From Actinomycetes bacterium (GTDB taxonomy: Bacteria > Actinomycetota > Acidimicrobiia > Acidimicrobiales > Palsa-688): DNA of 58,525 bases. Positions 1 to 7,198 of the stretch are shown here, one piece after another. The stretch covers positions 1 through 58,525 of the forward strand of contig JAJYMB010000100.1 in the NCBI GenBank assembly GCA_021787365.1, read 5' to 3'. A program made the translations under genes and the position numbers. The first letter of the stretch is position 1; each line of letters begins with the position of its first letter. A model generated the notes under the pieces. The model worked only from the letters and a program-made list of their open reading frames with translations, did not search any database and was not told where the DNA came from.

Positions 1-125
1 AGGCTCTTGACGCCCCGCTCAGCCCGCCGCCTCTCGACGACGAACCGGGGCCTGCTACCGGGCTCTCCGGCGTTTACCCGGACGGGACTCTCACCCGCTG
101 GGTTGATCCAGTTTCCAGGACGCAC
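1..125 (-). mobile_element. Group II intron, 5' end only (runs off the left edge)
   Basis: Read on the minus strand, the sequence from position 125 leftwards starts with GTGCG, the consensus first bases of bacterial group II introns. It continues with GCGGGTGAGAGTCCCGT and CGGGTAAACGCCGGAGAGCC, the kind of GGUGAGAGUCC stem-loop seen near the start of domain I in bacterial introns. Only about 125 nt is inside the window, so the reverse transcriptase ORF and domains V/VI cannot be seen. The insertion point would be about 30 bp past the stop of the M48-like gene, so it interrupts no visible gene. Recognition is from memory of the consensus, not a covariance search. Confidence 0.55.
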
Positions 126-156
126 CATGCCACCATCCTACCTGTGACTCTGGTGC

Positions 157-894
157 TCATAGCTCCCGCAGGGCCTCGGTCCGGTCCTTCAGGGGAGTGA
201 GGGCGCGCGTGCTGCCGCCAGGTTCGGCGAACCAAAGCTGAGCCGTCGCCCGGGAGGCACCGCGGACCTCGCTGCCTTTGGCCTCGATCTTGCCGAGGGC
301 GCTCACGAGCGCCGGCGGGTAGCGCGTGAAGCTGACGGCAGCGCGGTCCATCGCGGTCACGGGCTCGGGTGGCGAGAGCAAAGTGGCACCGATCCCCAAG
401 GTCGCGACCGTCACCGTCGCGGGCAACATGTCGTAACAGCGGATGCGAGTGAGGAGCTGGGCCAGCACACCTTCGAGCTCGAGGCGGTCGAGCTGGTCCA
501 CGAGGCCCTGGGTCACCACGAGCATCGCGCTCCGCCGGCGCCGGCCGCAGACCGCCGCGTTCAAGGTGGTTTCCTCCCGCACCCGTACCTCGGGCTGGCG
601 CACCCCGATCGTCGCGCACAGCCCCTCGACCAAGTTGAGCAGGCGGGCCTGGCGGAAGGCGTCGGCTCGTCGGCCGTCCAGCGCCCGCCGGGCAAGCGGT
701 TCCGCTGCCCCCCACATGATGAGGGCCAAAGCGACCGTCCCGGCGACGAAACCGCCAACCCCGTAAGGCCAACCTGAGGCCCACCACGCGAGCAGCCCGA
801 TGGCGAGCCCGAGGGGCACCGACGAGACGCCGACGAGCGCGAGCGCCCTCCGGCGGTTGGCGGCGGTGCGGGCGCGGAGCGGGTCGGTGGGCAT
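157..894 (-). CDS. M48 (HtpX-like) family membrane protein lacking the zinc-protease motif
   Basis: This 245-residue protein has two hydrophobic segments near residues 17-40 and 43-65, followed by a domain resembling the start of M48/HtpX peptidases (VREETTLNAAVCG, then LVDQLDRLELEGVLA). In active members the next residues are HELTH or similar (HExxH). Here they are QLLTR at 146-150, so both zinc histidines and the catalytic glutamate are replaced. If the family assignment is right, it cannot be a zinc protease and may be a scaffold or decoy. ATG 894 gives the family-like N-terminus; the longer open frame upstream is antisense to the DUF72 gene. It is transcribed towards the intron fragment. 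Family confidence is moderate; loss of the motif is directly visible. Confidence 0.6.
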   Translation of the reverse strand: MPTDPLRARTAANRRRALALVGVSSVPLGLAIGLLAWWASGWPYGVGGFVAGTVALALIMWGAAEPLARRALDGRRADAFRQARLLNLVEGLCATIGVRQPEVRVREETTLNAAVCGRRRRSAMLVVTQGLVDQLDRLELEGVLAQLLTRIRCYDMLPATVTVATLGIGATLLSPPEPVTAMDRAAVSFTRYPPALVSALGKIEAKGSEVRGASRATAQLWFAEPGGSTRALTPLKDRTEALREL

Positions 895-975
895 CGCTTC
901 GACGATGCTAGACCGGCGCTCGATTGTCGCTGTCCCCGGGCTCGCAGGTCGGGAGAACGCATAAAGATGTGACCG

Positions 976-1722
976 ATGGCCAGGGCCCACGTCGGCTGTT
1001 CGGGGTGGTCCTACCCGCACTGGCGAGGCACCTTCTACCCGCCGGGGCTCCGCGCCAGGGACTGGTTCGAGCACTACGCCGGCGTCTTCACGACCGTCGA
1101 GGTGAACAACACCTTCTACCGGCTCCCCGCGCCGGAGACTTTCACAGCCTGGGCGGCACAAGCCCCGCCCGGCTTCGTCTACGCCCTCAAGGTCAGCAGT
1201 TTCGGCACCCACCGCCTCAAGCTGACCAGCCCTGAGCGCTGGCTCCAGGCCTATATCGAGCGTGCGGTGCTGCTCGGGCCGGCGCTCGGGCCCAACCTCG
1301 TCCAGCTGCCGCCCCACTGGAAGCGTGACACCTCCAGGTTGGCCGCGTTCTTGGACGCCGCGGCCGCCATGGCGTCGCCACCGTTGCGCTGGGCCATAGA
1401 GCTGCGCGACCCCTCGTGGCTCGACGACAGCACCTACGACGTCCTCTCCGAGCACCAAGCGGCGCTCTGCTGGCACGACCTGTTGCCCGAGCACCCCTGG
1501 GTACGCACGGCCACGTGGGCTTATGCCCGCTTCCACGGGCCGCGTGCGCCGGCCGAGAAGTACGCCGGAGAGTACGGGCCCGAACGGCTGGCCGGGCCGG
1601 CCGCCCAGCTGGCGGCGCGGCTGCGCGAGGGCTGCGAGGTGTACGCCTACTTCAACAACGACGAGGGAGGCGCCGCGCCCCGAGATGCTCGCGTGCTCGC
1701 CCGTTTACTAGGCTCGCCTTGA
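976..1722 (+). CDS. DUF72 (YecE-like) family protein
   Basis: The 248-residue protein has the hallmarks of DUF72: an N-terminal GCSGWSYPHWRGTFYP, then FTTVEVNNTFYRLP, a central IELRDPSWL, and a C-terminal VYAYFNNDEGG. The family adopts a TIM-barrel-like fold and is widespread, but its biochemical role is not established. Length is normal for the family (about 240-280). The ATG at 976 follows within 100 bp of the divergent M48-like gene. The stop codon overlaps the start of the next gene (TGATG), so the two are probably translated together. Confidence 0.85.
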   Translation: MARAHVGCSGWSYPHWRGTFYPPGLRARDWFEHYAGVFTTVEVNNTFYRLPAPETFTAWAAQAPPGFVYALKVSSFGTHRLKLTSPERWLQAYIERAVLLGPALGPNLVQLPPHWKRDTSRLAAFLDAAAAMASPPLRWAIELRDPSWLDDSTYDVLSEHQAALCWHDLLPEHPWVRTATWAYARFHGPRAPAEKYAGEYGPERLAGPAAQLAARLREGCEVYAYFNNDEGGAAPRDARVLARLLGSP

Positions 1723-1934
1723 TGCTCGACGTAGCGCAGGCGCTGGTCGCCACCACCAGTAACGCCCCGCTGGACTGGGTCTACGGGACGGCCGCCTCGG
1801 TGCTCTTCGTGGTCGTCATCGCCGTGCCTGCGGCCGTCCTCAACTCCCGCGACCACCGCCGCTTGCGCGCCGAACGAAGCTCGGAGCCACGCGCCGGCGC
1901 CCCAAGCGAAGCCGGCGCCACCAGAGGCTCCTGA
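1722..1934 (+). CDS. Small single-pass membrane protein coupled to DUF72
   Basis: A 70-residue protein whose ATG overlaps the DUF72 stop (TGATG), which is the main support for it being real. It has one clear hydrophobic segment, about residues 21-41 (YGTAASVLFVVVIAVPAAVL), followed by a basic and Ala/Ser-rich tail, suggesting an N-out membrane anchor with a short cytoplasmic tail. I recognise no family. Its role is unknown; coupling to DUF72 is the only clue. Confidence 0.5.
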   Translation: MLDVAQALVATTSNAPLDWVYGTAASVLFVVVIAVPAAVLNSRDHRRLRAERSSEPRAGAPSEAGATRGS

Positions 1935-1938
1935 GAGC

Positions 1939-3255
1939 TCAGGCCGGTGCCAGGCCCTCGGCGGCTTGCTCACGGGCGGGCACCACGTCCGGCGCCAGGC
2001 CCTCGGCGGCTTGCTCACGGACGGGCACCACGCCCGGCCCCATGCCGCCGGCCTCCCCGCCCGAGCCCAGCGCGCCCCGTCCCTCGCTCAGGTGGGCGCC
2101 CGGCCCGGCCCAACCCGTGCCTCCCGGTCCTTGCCCCCGTGGGTACTCCCCGGTTGCACGCCCTCTCTCGGCACGGCGGTTGTGGACCGCGAGCCACCCC
2201 GCAGCCACCCAGCCGACGAGCACGAGGAGCCAGTAGCTGACCGCCCGGTACATGAGCGTCCCGGCCGTCGCCTGGGTGACGCTCATGTGGAAACGGGTCA
2301 GGAGCTCGGTGAGGCCGCCCTCGACCACGCCGAGGCCCCCGGGGGTGATAGGCAGCTCGACGAGCAGCTGGGCAGCGGCATAGGTGAGCAGTACGGCCCG
2401 CCACGGGACCGGGCCGCCCACTGTAAGTAGGCCGGCCACGAGCACCACGGAGTCGAAACCCCAGTTGCAGATGGCGACCACATGGCAACGCAACCACGTC
2501 TTCGCCGACGGCCGGAAGCTGGCCATCTCCCGCAAGGAACGCTCAGCGCTGCGCATCCGCCCGCAGGCCTTCTCGGGCAACAACCCTTCGGCCAACCGGA
2601 GCACGCGGGCGATCAGGCGCCCGAGCAGCCCGGGACGGCCGAAAAGGGCGCTTGCGACCGCGGCGCCCACCCACACGAAGCCAAGTGCAGGGAGCAGTTC
2701 GAGCCTCAACGAAGGTCCTACGACCACGGCGCCGACGAGCGCTACGGTCGCGAGCGCCGAGGCTTCGATGGCCCCCGCCGACAGCTCCGCCCACAGGCCG
2801 AGCGTCCAGCCGGCGCCGAGCTTTTGGTACTGGCGGAACGAGTACCCCTCGGCGAACAACGTCCCGGCCGGCAGCGATTGGGCGACCGCGTTGCTCGCCA
2901 TGGTGACGGGCAACAGGTCTCGCACGCCCACCTCGAGGCCTCCTTCCCGCAAGAGGCGCTGCTGCAGCCACGACAGGCAGAAGATCGACCCCACCTCGGC
3001 ACCACCCGCCACCAATAGCCAGTGCCAACGCAGGTGGCTGAAAGTGGTACCGACGCTGCCCAAGCTGTTGCCCGCCCGCAGGACCACGAAAACGGCCGCA
3101 GCACCCAAGACGGCGACCTCCAACAGGAGCCGCCGGAGCGTGCGCTGCCGACGCCTCCGGCTCGAGCCGCCCTGGCGGTCCCGGGAGGGAGGAGCGGTCG
3201 CCTGGGCGTCGTCTCCGATGGGGACGCCGGCACTGTCAGTGGGCAGGGGACGCAA
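1939..3255 (-). CDS. Flippase-like membrane protein (UPF0104 / lysylphosphatidylglycerol synthase transmembrane family)
   Basis: Up to 438 residues with a basic, disordered N-terminus (residues 1-42), then about eight hydrophobic segments, typical of the UPF0104/AglD2 family. Supporting motifs are QSLPAGTLFAEGYSFRQYQ in the first half and ELPITPGGLGVVEGGL in the second. The PxxPGGLGxxE signature is characteristic of this family, which includes the integral part of MprF and putative lipid-linked-glycan flippases. The last 80 residues are low-complexity and include a duplicated VREQAAEGLAP block encoded by a 45-bp tandem repeat. The start used is a TTG; a start nearer the first membrane segment is possible. 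Substrate is unknown. Confidence 0.75.
   Translation of the reverse strand: MRPLPTDSAGVPIGDDAQATAPPSRDRQGGSSRRRRQRTLRRLLLEVAVLGAAAVFVVLRAGNSLGSVGTTFSHLRWHWLLVAGGAEVGSIFCLSWLQQRLLREGGLEVGVRDLLPVTMASNAVAQSLPAGTLFAEGYSFRQYQKLGAGWTLGLWAELSAGAIEASALATVALVGAVVVGPSLRLELLPALGFVWVGAAVASALFGRPGLLGRLIARVLRLAEGLLPEKACGRMRSAERSLREMASFRPSAKTWLRCHVVAICNWGFDSVVLVAGLLTVGGPVPWRAVLLTYAAAQLLVELPITPGGLGVVEGGLTELLTRFHMSVTQATAGTLMYRAVSYWLLVLVGWVAAGWLAVHNRRAERGRATGEYPRGQGPGGTGWAGPGAHLSEGRGALGSGGEAGGMGPGVVPVREQAAEGLAPDVVPAREQAAEGLAPA
1949..2038. repeat. Two tandem 45-bp repeats in the 3' end of the flippase-like gene
   Basis: Copies at 1949-1993 and 1994-2038 are almost identical and in frame (15 codons each), duplicating part of the C-terminal tail. 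This is one of many short tandem duplications in the window. Confidence 0.85.
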
Positions 3256-3523
3256 CTTGTGGCCCTAGGCTAGTAGCAGGCGAACGCAAGCTGATATGTT
3301 CCTGAAGACCCCTCCGCGCCGTGGAACCCTCACCCCACCAGCGCGAGTATGGGTTCGGTCGGAGCGAAAGGTAGAGCCAAGCGCTCGTGTCCCCGAGGCG
3401 CCCGCAAGGGGCCCACGGCGGCACCTCGGACGGTTTTTTGATGGAACGGAGACAGACGCTGCGCAACGCGAAATCCACGCAGTTGAGCCGGGTTGGCTGC
3501 CCCGCGAGGCAAGGGCTCCCCAA

Positions 3524-4267
3524 GTGAACCTACCAGGGCTTCTGCATGAGCACGCCCAGCACCGCCCCGCCGGCGCCTCAAGACGGCCCCGGGAGGGCCG
3601 ACCAAATGGTGTGGACCACCACCACTTCGAGCTGCCCCGCCTCCGAGACTTGGCGCGCCGCGCTGCCCCCCAGGTGCTGGAGGCCACCCTCGTACCGCTG
3701 GCGCTGTTCTACGCTGCCCTCCGCTTCCTCGGGCCGACCGGGGCCATCGTGGCGGCGCTCGCATGGAACTACGTCGCCCTGTCCCGGCGGCTTTACCGGC
3801 GAGAGAAGGCTCCCGGCCTGCTCATCTTGTCGAGCATCGCCCTCACCGCCCGCTCGCTCCTCGCCTTGGTCAGCGGGGCCAGCCTCTTTGTCTATTTCCT
3901 TCAGCCGTCCCTCGCCACCGCTCTCATAGGCGGGGCGTTCCTGCTCTCTGTCCCCCTCGGCCGGCCCCTGGCCGAGAAGCTCGCGCACGATTTCGTGCCC
4001 CTGCCGGCCTCGTTTGTCAAAAGGCCGAGGATACGGCGGCTTTTCGTGCGCATCAGCTTGCTCTGGGCGCTGGTCAGCCTGGCCAATGCCGCGGGCACGA
4101 TCGCCCTTCTCGTGAGCACGCCGATCGCTACGTACCTGGCGGCCAAGACCGGGCTTTCGAGCACCCTCACGGTGTGCGGCGTGGTGGTGTCGTTCTGGTG
4201 GTTCCGCCGCGGGCTGCGCCGCCACAACGCCGAGGCGGCCCGGGAGGCCGCCGCTGCGGCCGCTTAA
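3524..4267 (+). CDS. Integral membrane protein resembling the VC0807 family
   Basis: About 247 residues from GTG 3524. The part from residue 30 onward is clearly coding: LRDLARRAAPQVLEATLVPLALFYAALRF begins the first of roughly five or six hydrophobic segments, separated by short loops such as YRREKAPG and KRPRIRRLF. This pattern resembles VC0807-type membrane proteins of unknown function. The start is uncertain: GTG 3524 has AAGGG 8 nt upstream; GTG 3611 is an alternative. The 268-355 bp before it (from 3256) contain no other gene I can support. The gene converges on degV and overlaps its stop by 4 bp. Confidence 0.6.
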   Translation: MNLPGLLHEHAQHRPAGASRRPREGRPNGVDHHHFELPRLRDLARRAAPQVLEATLVPLALFYAALRFLGPTGAIVAALAWNYVALSRRLYRREKAPGLLILSSIALTARSLLALVSGASLFVYFLQPSLATALIGGAFLLSVPLGRPLAEKLAHDFVPLPASFVKRPRIRRLFVRISLLWALVSLANAAGTIALLVSTPIATYLAAKTGLSSTLTVCGVVVSFWWFRRGLRRHNAEAAREAAAAAA

Positions 4268-5124
4268 AGACCGCGACGGCAACCTTCGAGCCACCAGGCC
4301 AAGCCGACCAGTCCCGGGCCGGTGTGGGCGACCATGACGGGGGAGAAAGAACTTACGAAGGCGGTCTCCACGTCTGTGCGGGCCACCACCTGAGCGAGGA
4401 GCCCCTCGGCCGCGGCTTCGTCCATGGCATGGAGCGCCGCTATGTGGACGGCGGGGCCGGTCTTGGCACAACGAGCAAGGTCGCTGGCAAACGCGTCCAC
4501 AATGCGGCGGTAGGCTTGCTCCTCGCTACGGGCGGGCCGGAGAGGCCGGGCTGTCCCCTCTCTGAACTCGAAAAGCGGGTGGAGCCCGAGCCACCTCGCC
4601 CCCCAGGCCGCCGACCCCGGCACCCGCCCACCACGCGCCAGGTGCTCGAGAGAGGGCAGCGTGGCGAGGAGCCTCGCTTCCCGGGCCGCGCGCTCGGAAG
4701 CAGCGACCACCCCTCGGAGGGCCAAGCCCGCTCGCGCCGCTTTGGAGGCGGCCACCACGGCCAGGCCCTCGGCCCCGGCCGCCGTCCCCGTGTCCACGAC
4801 CGCCACCTCCCTTTCCCCTTCCAGGAGCTTCGCCGCCAAGCGCGCGGCTTCGTAGGAGCTGCTCATCTGCCCCGAGACGGTGAGGATGGCCACGCCAGAG
4901 CCCGTGTCGGCGGCCTCGACGGCTTGGGCGAAGTCGCCTGGGCCTGGGCCCGAGGTGCTGAGGCCCTCACCCAGGCGCGACAGCACCTCCTCCATCGGGA
5001 GATCCCCGTCCCGGTAGGCCGTCGCGCCGACCGTCACCCACATGGGGACGACCGTGACGCCCCACTTGGCCGCCAGTTCCTCCGGGAGGGACGACGCACT
5101 GTCAGTGACGACGCCTACAGCCAG
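4264..5124 (-). CDS. DegV family fatty-acid-binding protein with a probable CTG start
   Basis: DegV proteins bind a fatty acid and, in Firmicutes, act as FakB with a fatty acid kinase. The conserved N-terminus VGVVTDSASSLPEELAAKWG and the ligand-binding TVSGQMSSSYEAA and VVDTGTAAGAEG motifs are all present. The first in-frame ATG (5043) would delete the essential TDSASS segment. The frame stays open only back to 5133, after an in-frame TGA, and the only plausible initiator is CTG at 5124, preceded by AGGGGA with 7-8 nt spacing. That gives 286 residues, the normal family length. The start lies 10 nt inside the end of the PlsY-like gene, so translation is probably coupled; both genes fit lipid metabolism. 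Confidence 0.8.
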   Translation of the reverse strand: MAVGVVTDSASSLPEELAAKWGVTVVPMWVTVGATAYRDGDLPMEEVLSRLGEGLSTSGPGPGDFAQAVEAADTGSGVAILTVSGQMSSSYEAARLAAKLLEGEREVAVVDTGTAAGAEGLAVVAASKAARAGLALRGVVAASERAAREARLLATLPSLEHLARGGRVPGSAAWGARWLGLHPLFEFREGTARPLRPARSEEQAYRRIVDAFASDLARCAKTGPAVHIAALHAMDEAAAEGLLAQVVARTDVETAFVSSFSPVMVAHTGPGLVGLAWWLEGCRRGL

Positions 5125-5822
5125 CTGGCCGTCCCCTCAACCCTACTGTCGCGGTCGAAAAGGAGCCGCCACAGGTACACCACCGGCCGCCCGGGAGCCG
5201 GCGCGGCGTTGCCTGCGAGCCGCTTGACGAGCATCGGTGCGACCACGGCCGCAGCCGCCGCGGCCCCGGCCGGGCCATGCACCCGACGCGCCACCGGCAC
5301 GACCAGGACGTCGGCCGCCAGAGAGCCTAGCGCCGTCTCTCCCCCCAGCCTCCCTGCGACCAACCCGCCGAGCAGCACGGCGGTACCCACCGGCGCCGTC
5401 ACGAGGAGCGCTCCCATGGCGGGCGAGATGCCCCGGCCACCGGCGCCCCCGAGCCAGGGGGACCAGTTGTGGCCGATGACGGCGCAAGCGCCGGCGAGCG
5501 CGGCCACGAGCGGCCGGCGCGGCCCGGCGACCGCGGGGCCGACGGCGCCCTTGGCCACCTCGAAAAGCCCGGTGAGCATGAGCGGCCCGACGCCCGCCAC
5601 GCGCGCGAGCGCCGTACCCGAGACGGTCCCGTGGCCCACGTGGCGCAGGTCGACCCCGGTGCGCCAGCGGGCCATCAGGTTGGAGAAGGGCACCGACCCG
5701 ACCAGGAACCCCGCGGCCAGCGCGGCCGGCGCCCGGAGGTGTGCCACCCGAAGCCGGGCCTGGCGGGGACCCGAGCCCGTCTTCACGCCTGCGAAGGTTA
5801 CAGGACCGACCGGAAGGCTCAT
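5115..5822 (-). CDS. PlsY-like glycerol-3-phosphate acyltransferase
   Basis: PlsY transfers an acyl group from acyl-phosphate to glycerol-3-phosphate in the membrane, the first step of phospholipid synthesis. Of its three loop motifs, the first (GSVPFSNLMAR) and third (GHNWSPWLGGAGGRGIS) are clear. The second is divergent (GHGTVSGTALARVAG where GSGNxGATN is usual), losing the canonical Asn. Several hydrophobic segments surround them. The start is uncertain: ATG 5822 gives 235 residues. It is upstream of and overlaps degV. Because motif 2 is altered, it may be a paralogue with changed activity, and another plsY could exist elsewhere. Confidence 0.65.
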   Translation of the reverse strand: MSLPVGPVTFAGVKTGSGPRQARLRVAHLRAPAALAAGFLVGSVPFSNLMARWRTGVDLRHVGHGTVSGTALARVAGVGPLMLTGLFEVAKGAVGPAVAGPRRPLVAALAGACAVIGHNWSPWLGGAGGRGISPAMGALLVTAPVGTAVLLGGLVAGRLGGETALGSLAADVLVVPVARRVHGPAGAAAAAAVVAPMLVKRLAGNAAPAPGRPVVYLWRLLFDRDSRVEGTASWL

Positions 5823-5893
5823 TGCAGGTGAGCAAGCCCCACGGGTGCCGTACTGTTGAACCAGTGGCACATGAACGACGTTAAGGAGCACAG

Positions 5894-7153
5894 ATGGCGA
5901 CGCTGCTCATCGTCCTGGTGGTCGTATGTGCCCTGGCTATAGGTGTACAGATGGCGCGCGGCTTCTGGTCGAGGACGCGCTCGGTGCACAGGCACCGCCA
6001 AGCGCTCGAGACTCTAGCGGACATCACGCAGTCTGCCAGCGGCGCAGCACCCTCAGAGGTCGGTGAGGGCGCTCAGCACCAGGCGCACGTGCGGCTGCTC
6101 GGCCCGGCCGGCGATACCCGATCGAGCGAAGCCGCGGCCCTCCCTCCGCCCAAGCCGCTCCCGCCGTCTGTGCACGCCAACCAGTCGCCGTTCCGCCGGC
6201 CATCGCGCGCCGGGCGCGGCGCCGAAGGCGGCACCCAGGCCGCCTTGGCGGAGCCCGGCCAACTGCACGGCCGGCCCGCAGCTAAGGCGGCCCCGGTCGC
6301 ACCGGCGATTACCCCCCCGACCGGGCCGATCGGCGAGGACGACATCCCCGACGAGGACGTAACCCGGGTCATACCGGGCCTCACCCCGCCGCCCCCGCCC
6401 AAACCGCGCGACGAGCCGACGAGGCCGGTGCCTGTCATCAGGCCGCACGTGTTCTACTTCGACGACCTGTCGTCTCGTGCCGGCGCCACCAAGGCCAGCG
6501 CCGGCGCCGCTCCGGGCGCGAGCGACGAAGCCGAAGCCGGTGGTAAAGGTGCTGGCTCAGGGGAGACCGACGCCCGGCGAAATGCCGGCCGCCAGCGACG
6601 GCTCGCAGCCCAGGCGCTGGTCGCCGCCTCGGTCGCCTTGGTGGTCGCCGCCGGCGCCGTGTACGTCGCAATCGGGGGCCGCTTCCACCTGTCGGGGCAG
6701 GCCAACGGGCCGAGCACCGCCGTCTCGTCGGCGAAGTCCCGCCCCACGACGCCACCCACGAGGGGGGCGGCGGCTACCACCCTGCCTCCAGCCGCCACCA
6801 CGACGTCCTCCCCGGTGACCACGACCACCACGGCCCCCACGACCCTGCCCAAGCCCGTCCAGTTGCTGTCGGCCGGCGGGGGGACGGACACTTACCAGCT
6901 CCATTCCAAGACCGCTTCCATAGTCGTAAAGGCCACTGGGCCGTGCTGGGTCGAGGTGCGTGTCGGAGGGCCGGCGGGACAGGTGGCGACCGAGGAGACG
7001 CTCCAAGCGGGCCAGCAGGCCAAGGTCATCGGGCCGGCGTGGATCCGCCTCGGGGACCCCCCTTACGCCTCCCTCCTGGTCGACGGCACGCCGACCACCG
7101 TCCCCGGCTCCAAGTACGGGGTGCCGATCAACCTCGACTTCACTGTCAGCTAG
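5894..7153 (+). CDS. Two-segment membrane protein with RodZ-C-like (DUF4115) extracellular domain
   Basis: 419 residues with an excellent ribosome-binding site (AAGGAG, 7 nt before ATG). There is a membrane segment at residues 3-20, a long Pro/Ala-rich cytoplasmic region (about 40-235), a second hydrophobic segment near 238-262, a Thr/Pro linker (about 275-320) and a C-terminal domain. That domain (ATGPCWVEVRVG, TLQAGQQAKVIGPAWIRLGDP) matches DUF4115, the periplasmic domain of RodZ. RodZ's helix-turn-helix is absent. By family analogy it may act at the cell envelope or divisome, but that is inference. It is divergent from the plsY-degV pair. Confidence 0.65.
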   Translation: MATLLIVLVVVCALAIGVQMARGFWSRTRSVHRHRQALETLADITQSASGAAPSEVGEGAQHQAHVRLLGPAGDTRSSEAAALPPPKPLPPSVHANQSPFRRPSRAGRGAEGGTQAALAEPGQLHGRPAAKAAPVAPAITPPTGPIGEDDIPDEDVTRVIPGLTPPPPPKPRDEPTRPVPVIRPHVFYFDDLSSRAGATKASAGAAPGASDEAEAGGKGAGSGETDARRNAGRQRRLAAQALVAASVALVVAAGAVYVAIGGRFHLSGQANGPSTAVSSAKSRPTTPPTRGAAATTLPPAATTTSSPVTTTTTAPTTLPKPVQLLSAGGGTDTYQLHSKTASIVVKATGPCWVEVRVGGPAGQVATEETLQAGQQAKVIGPAWIRLGDPPYASLLVDGTPTTVPGSKYGVPINLDFTVS

Positions 7154-7198
7154 CACTCGATCGAGACGACCTCTGGACCGAGCTATGAGGTTGTCGCT

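Noticed and set aside
157-1536. 459-residue minus-strand reading frame
   Set aside because: Only the part from 894 down matches the M48-like pattern; the upstream part is antisense to the clear DUF72 gene.
3256-3523. tRNA or small RNA gene
   Set aside because: A GGGTTCGG string near 3350 suggested a T-loop, but no acceptor or anticodon stem pairs around it.
3763-5859. 698-residue plus-strand reading frame
   Set aside because: It is the complement of the DegV and PlsY-like genes and has a Gly/Pro/Arg-rich, motif-free composition typical of GC-rich shadow frames.
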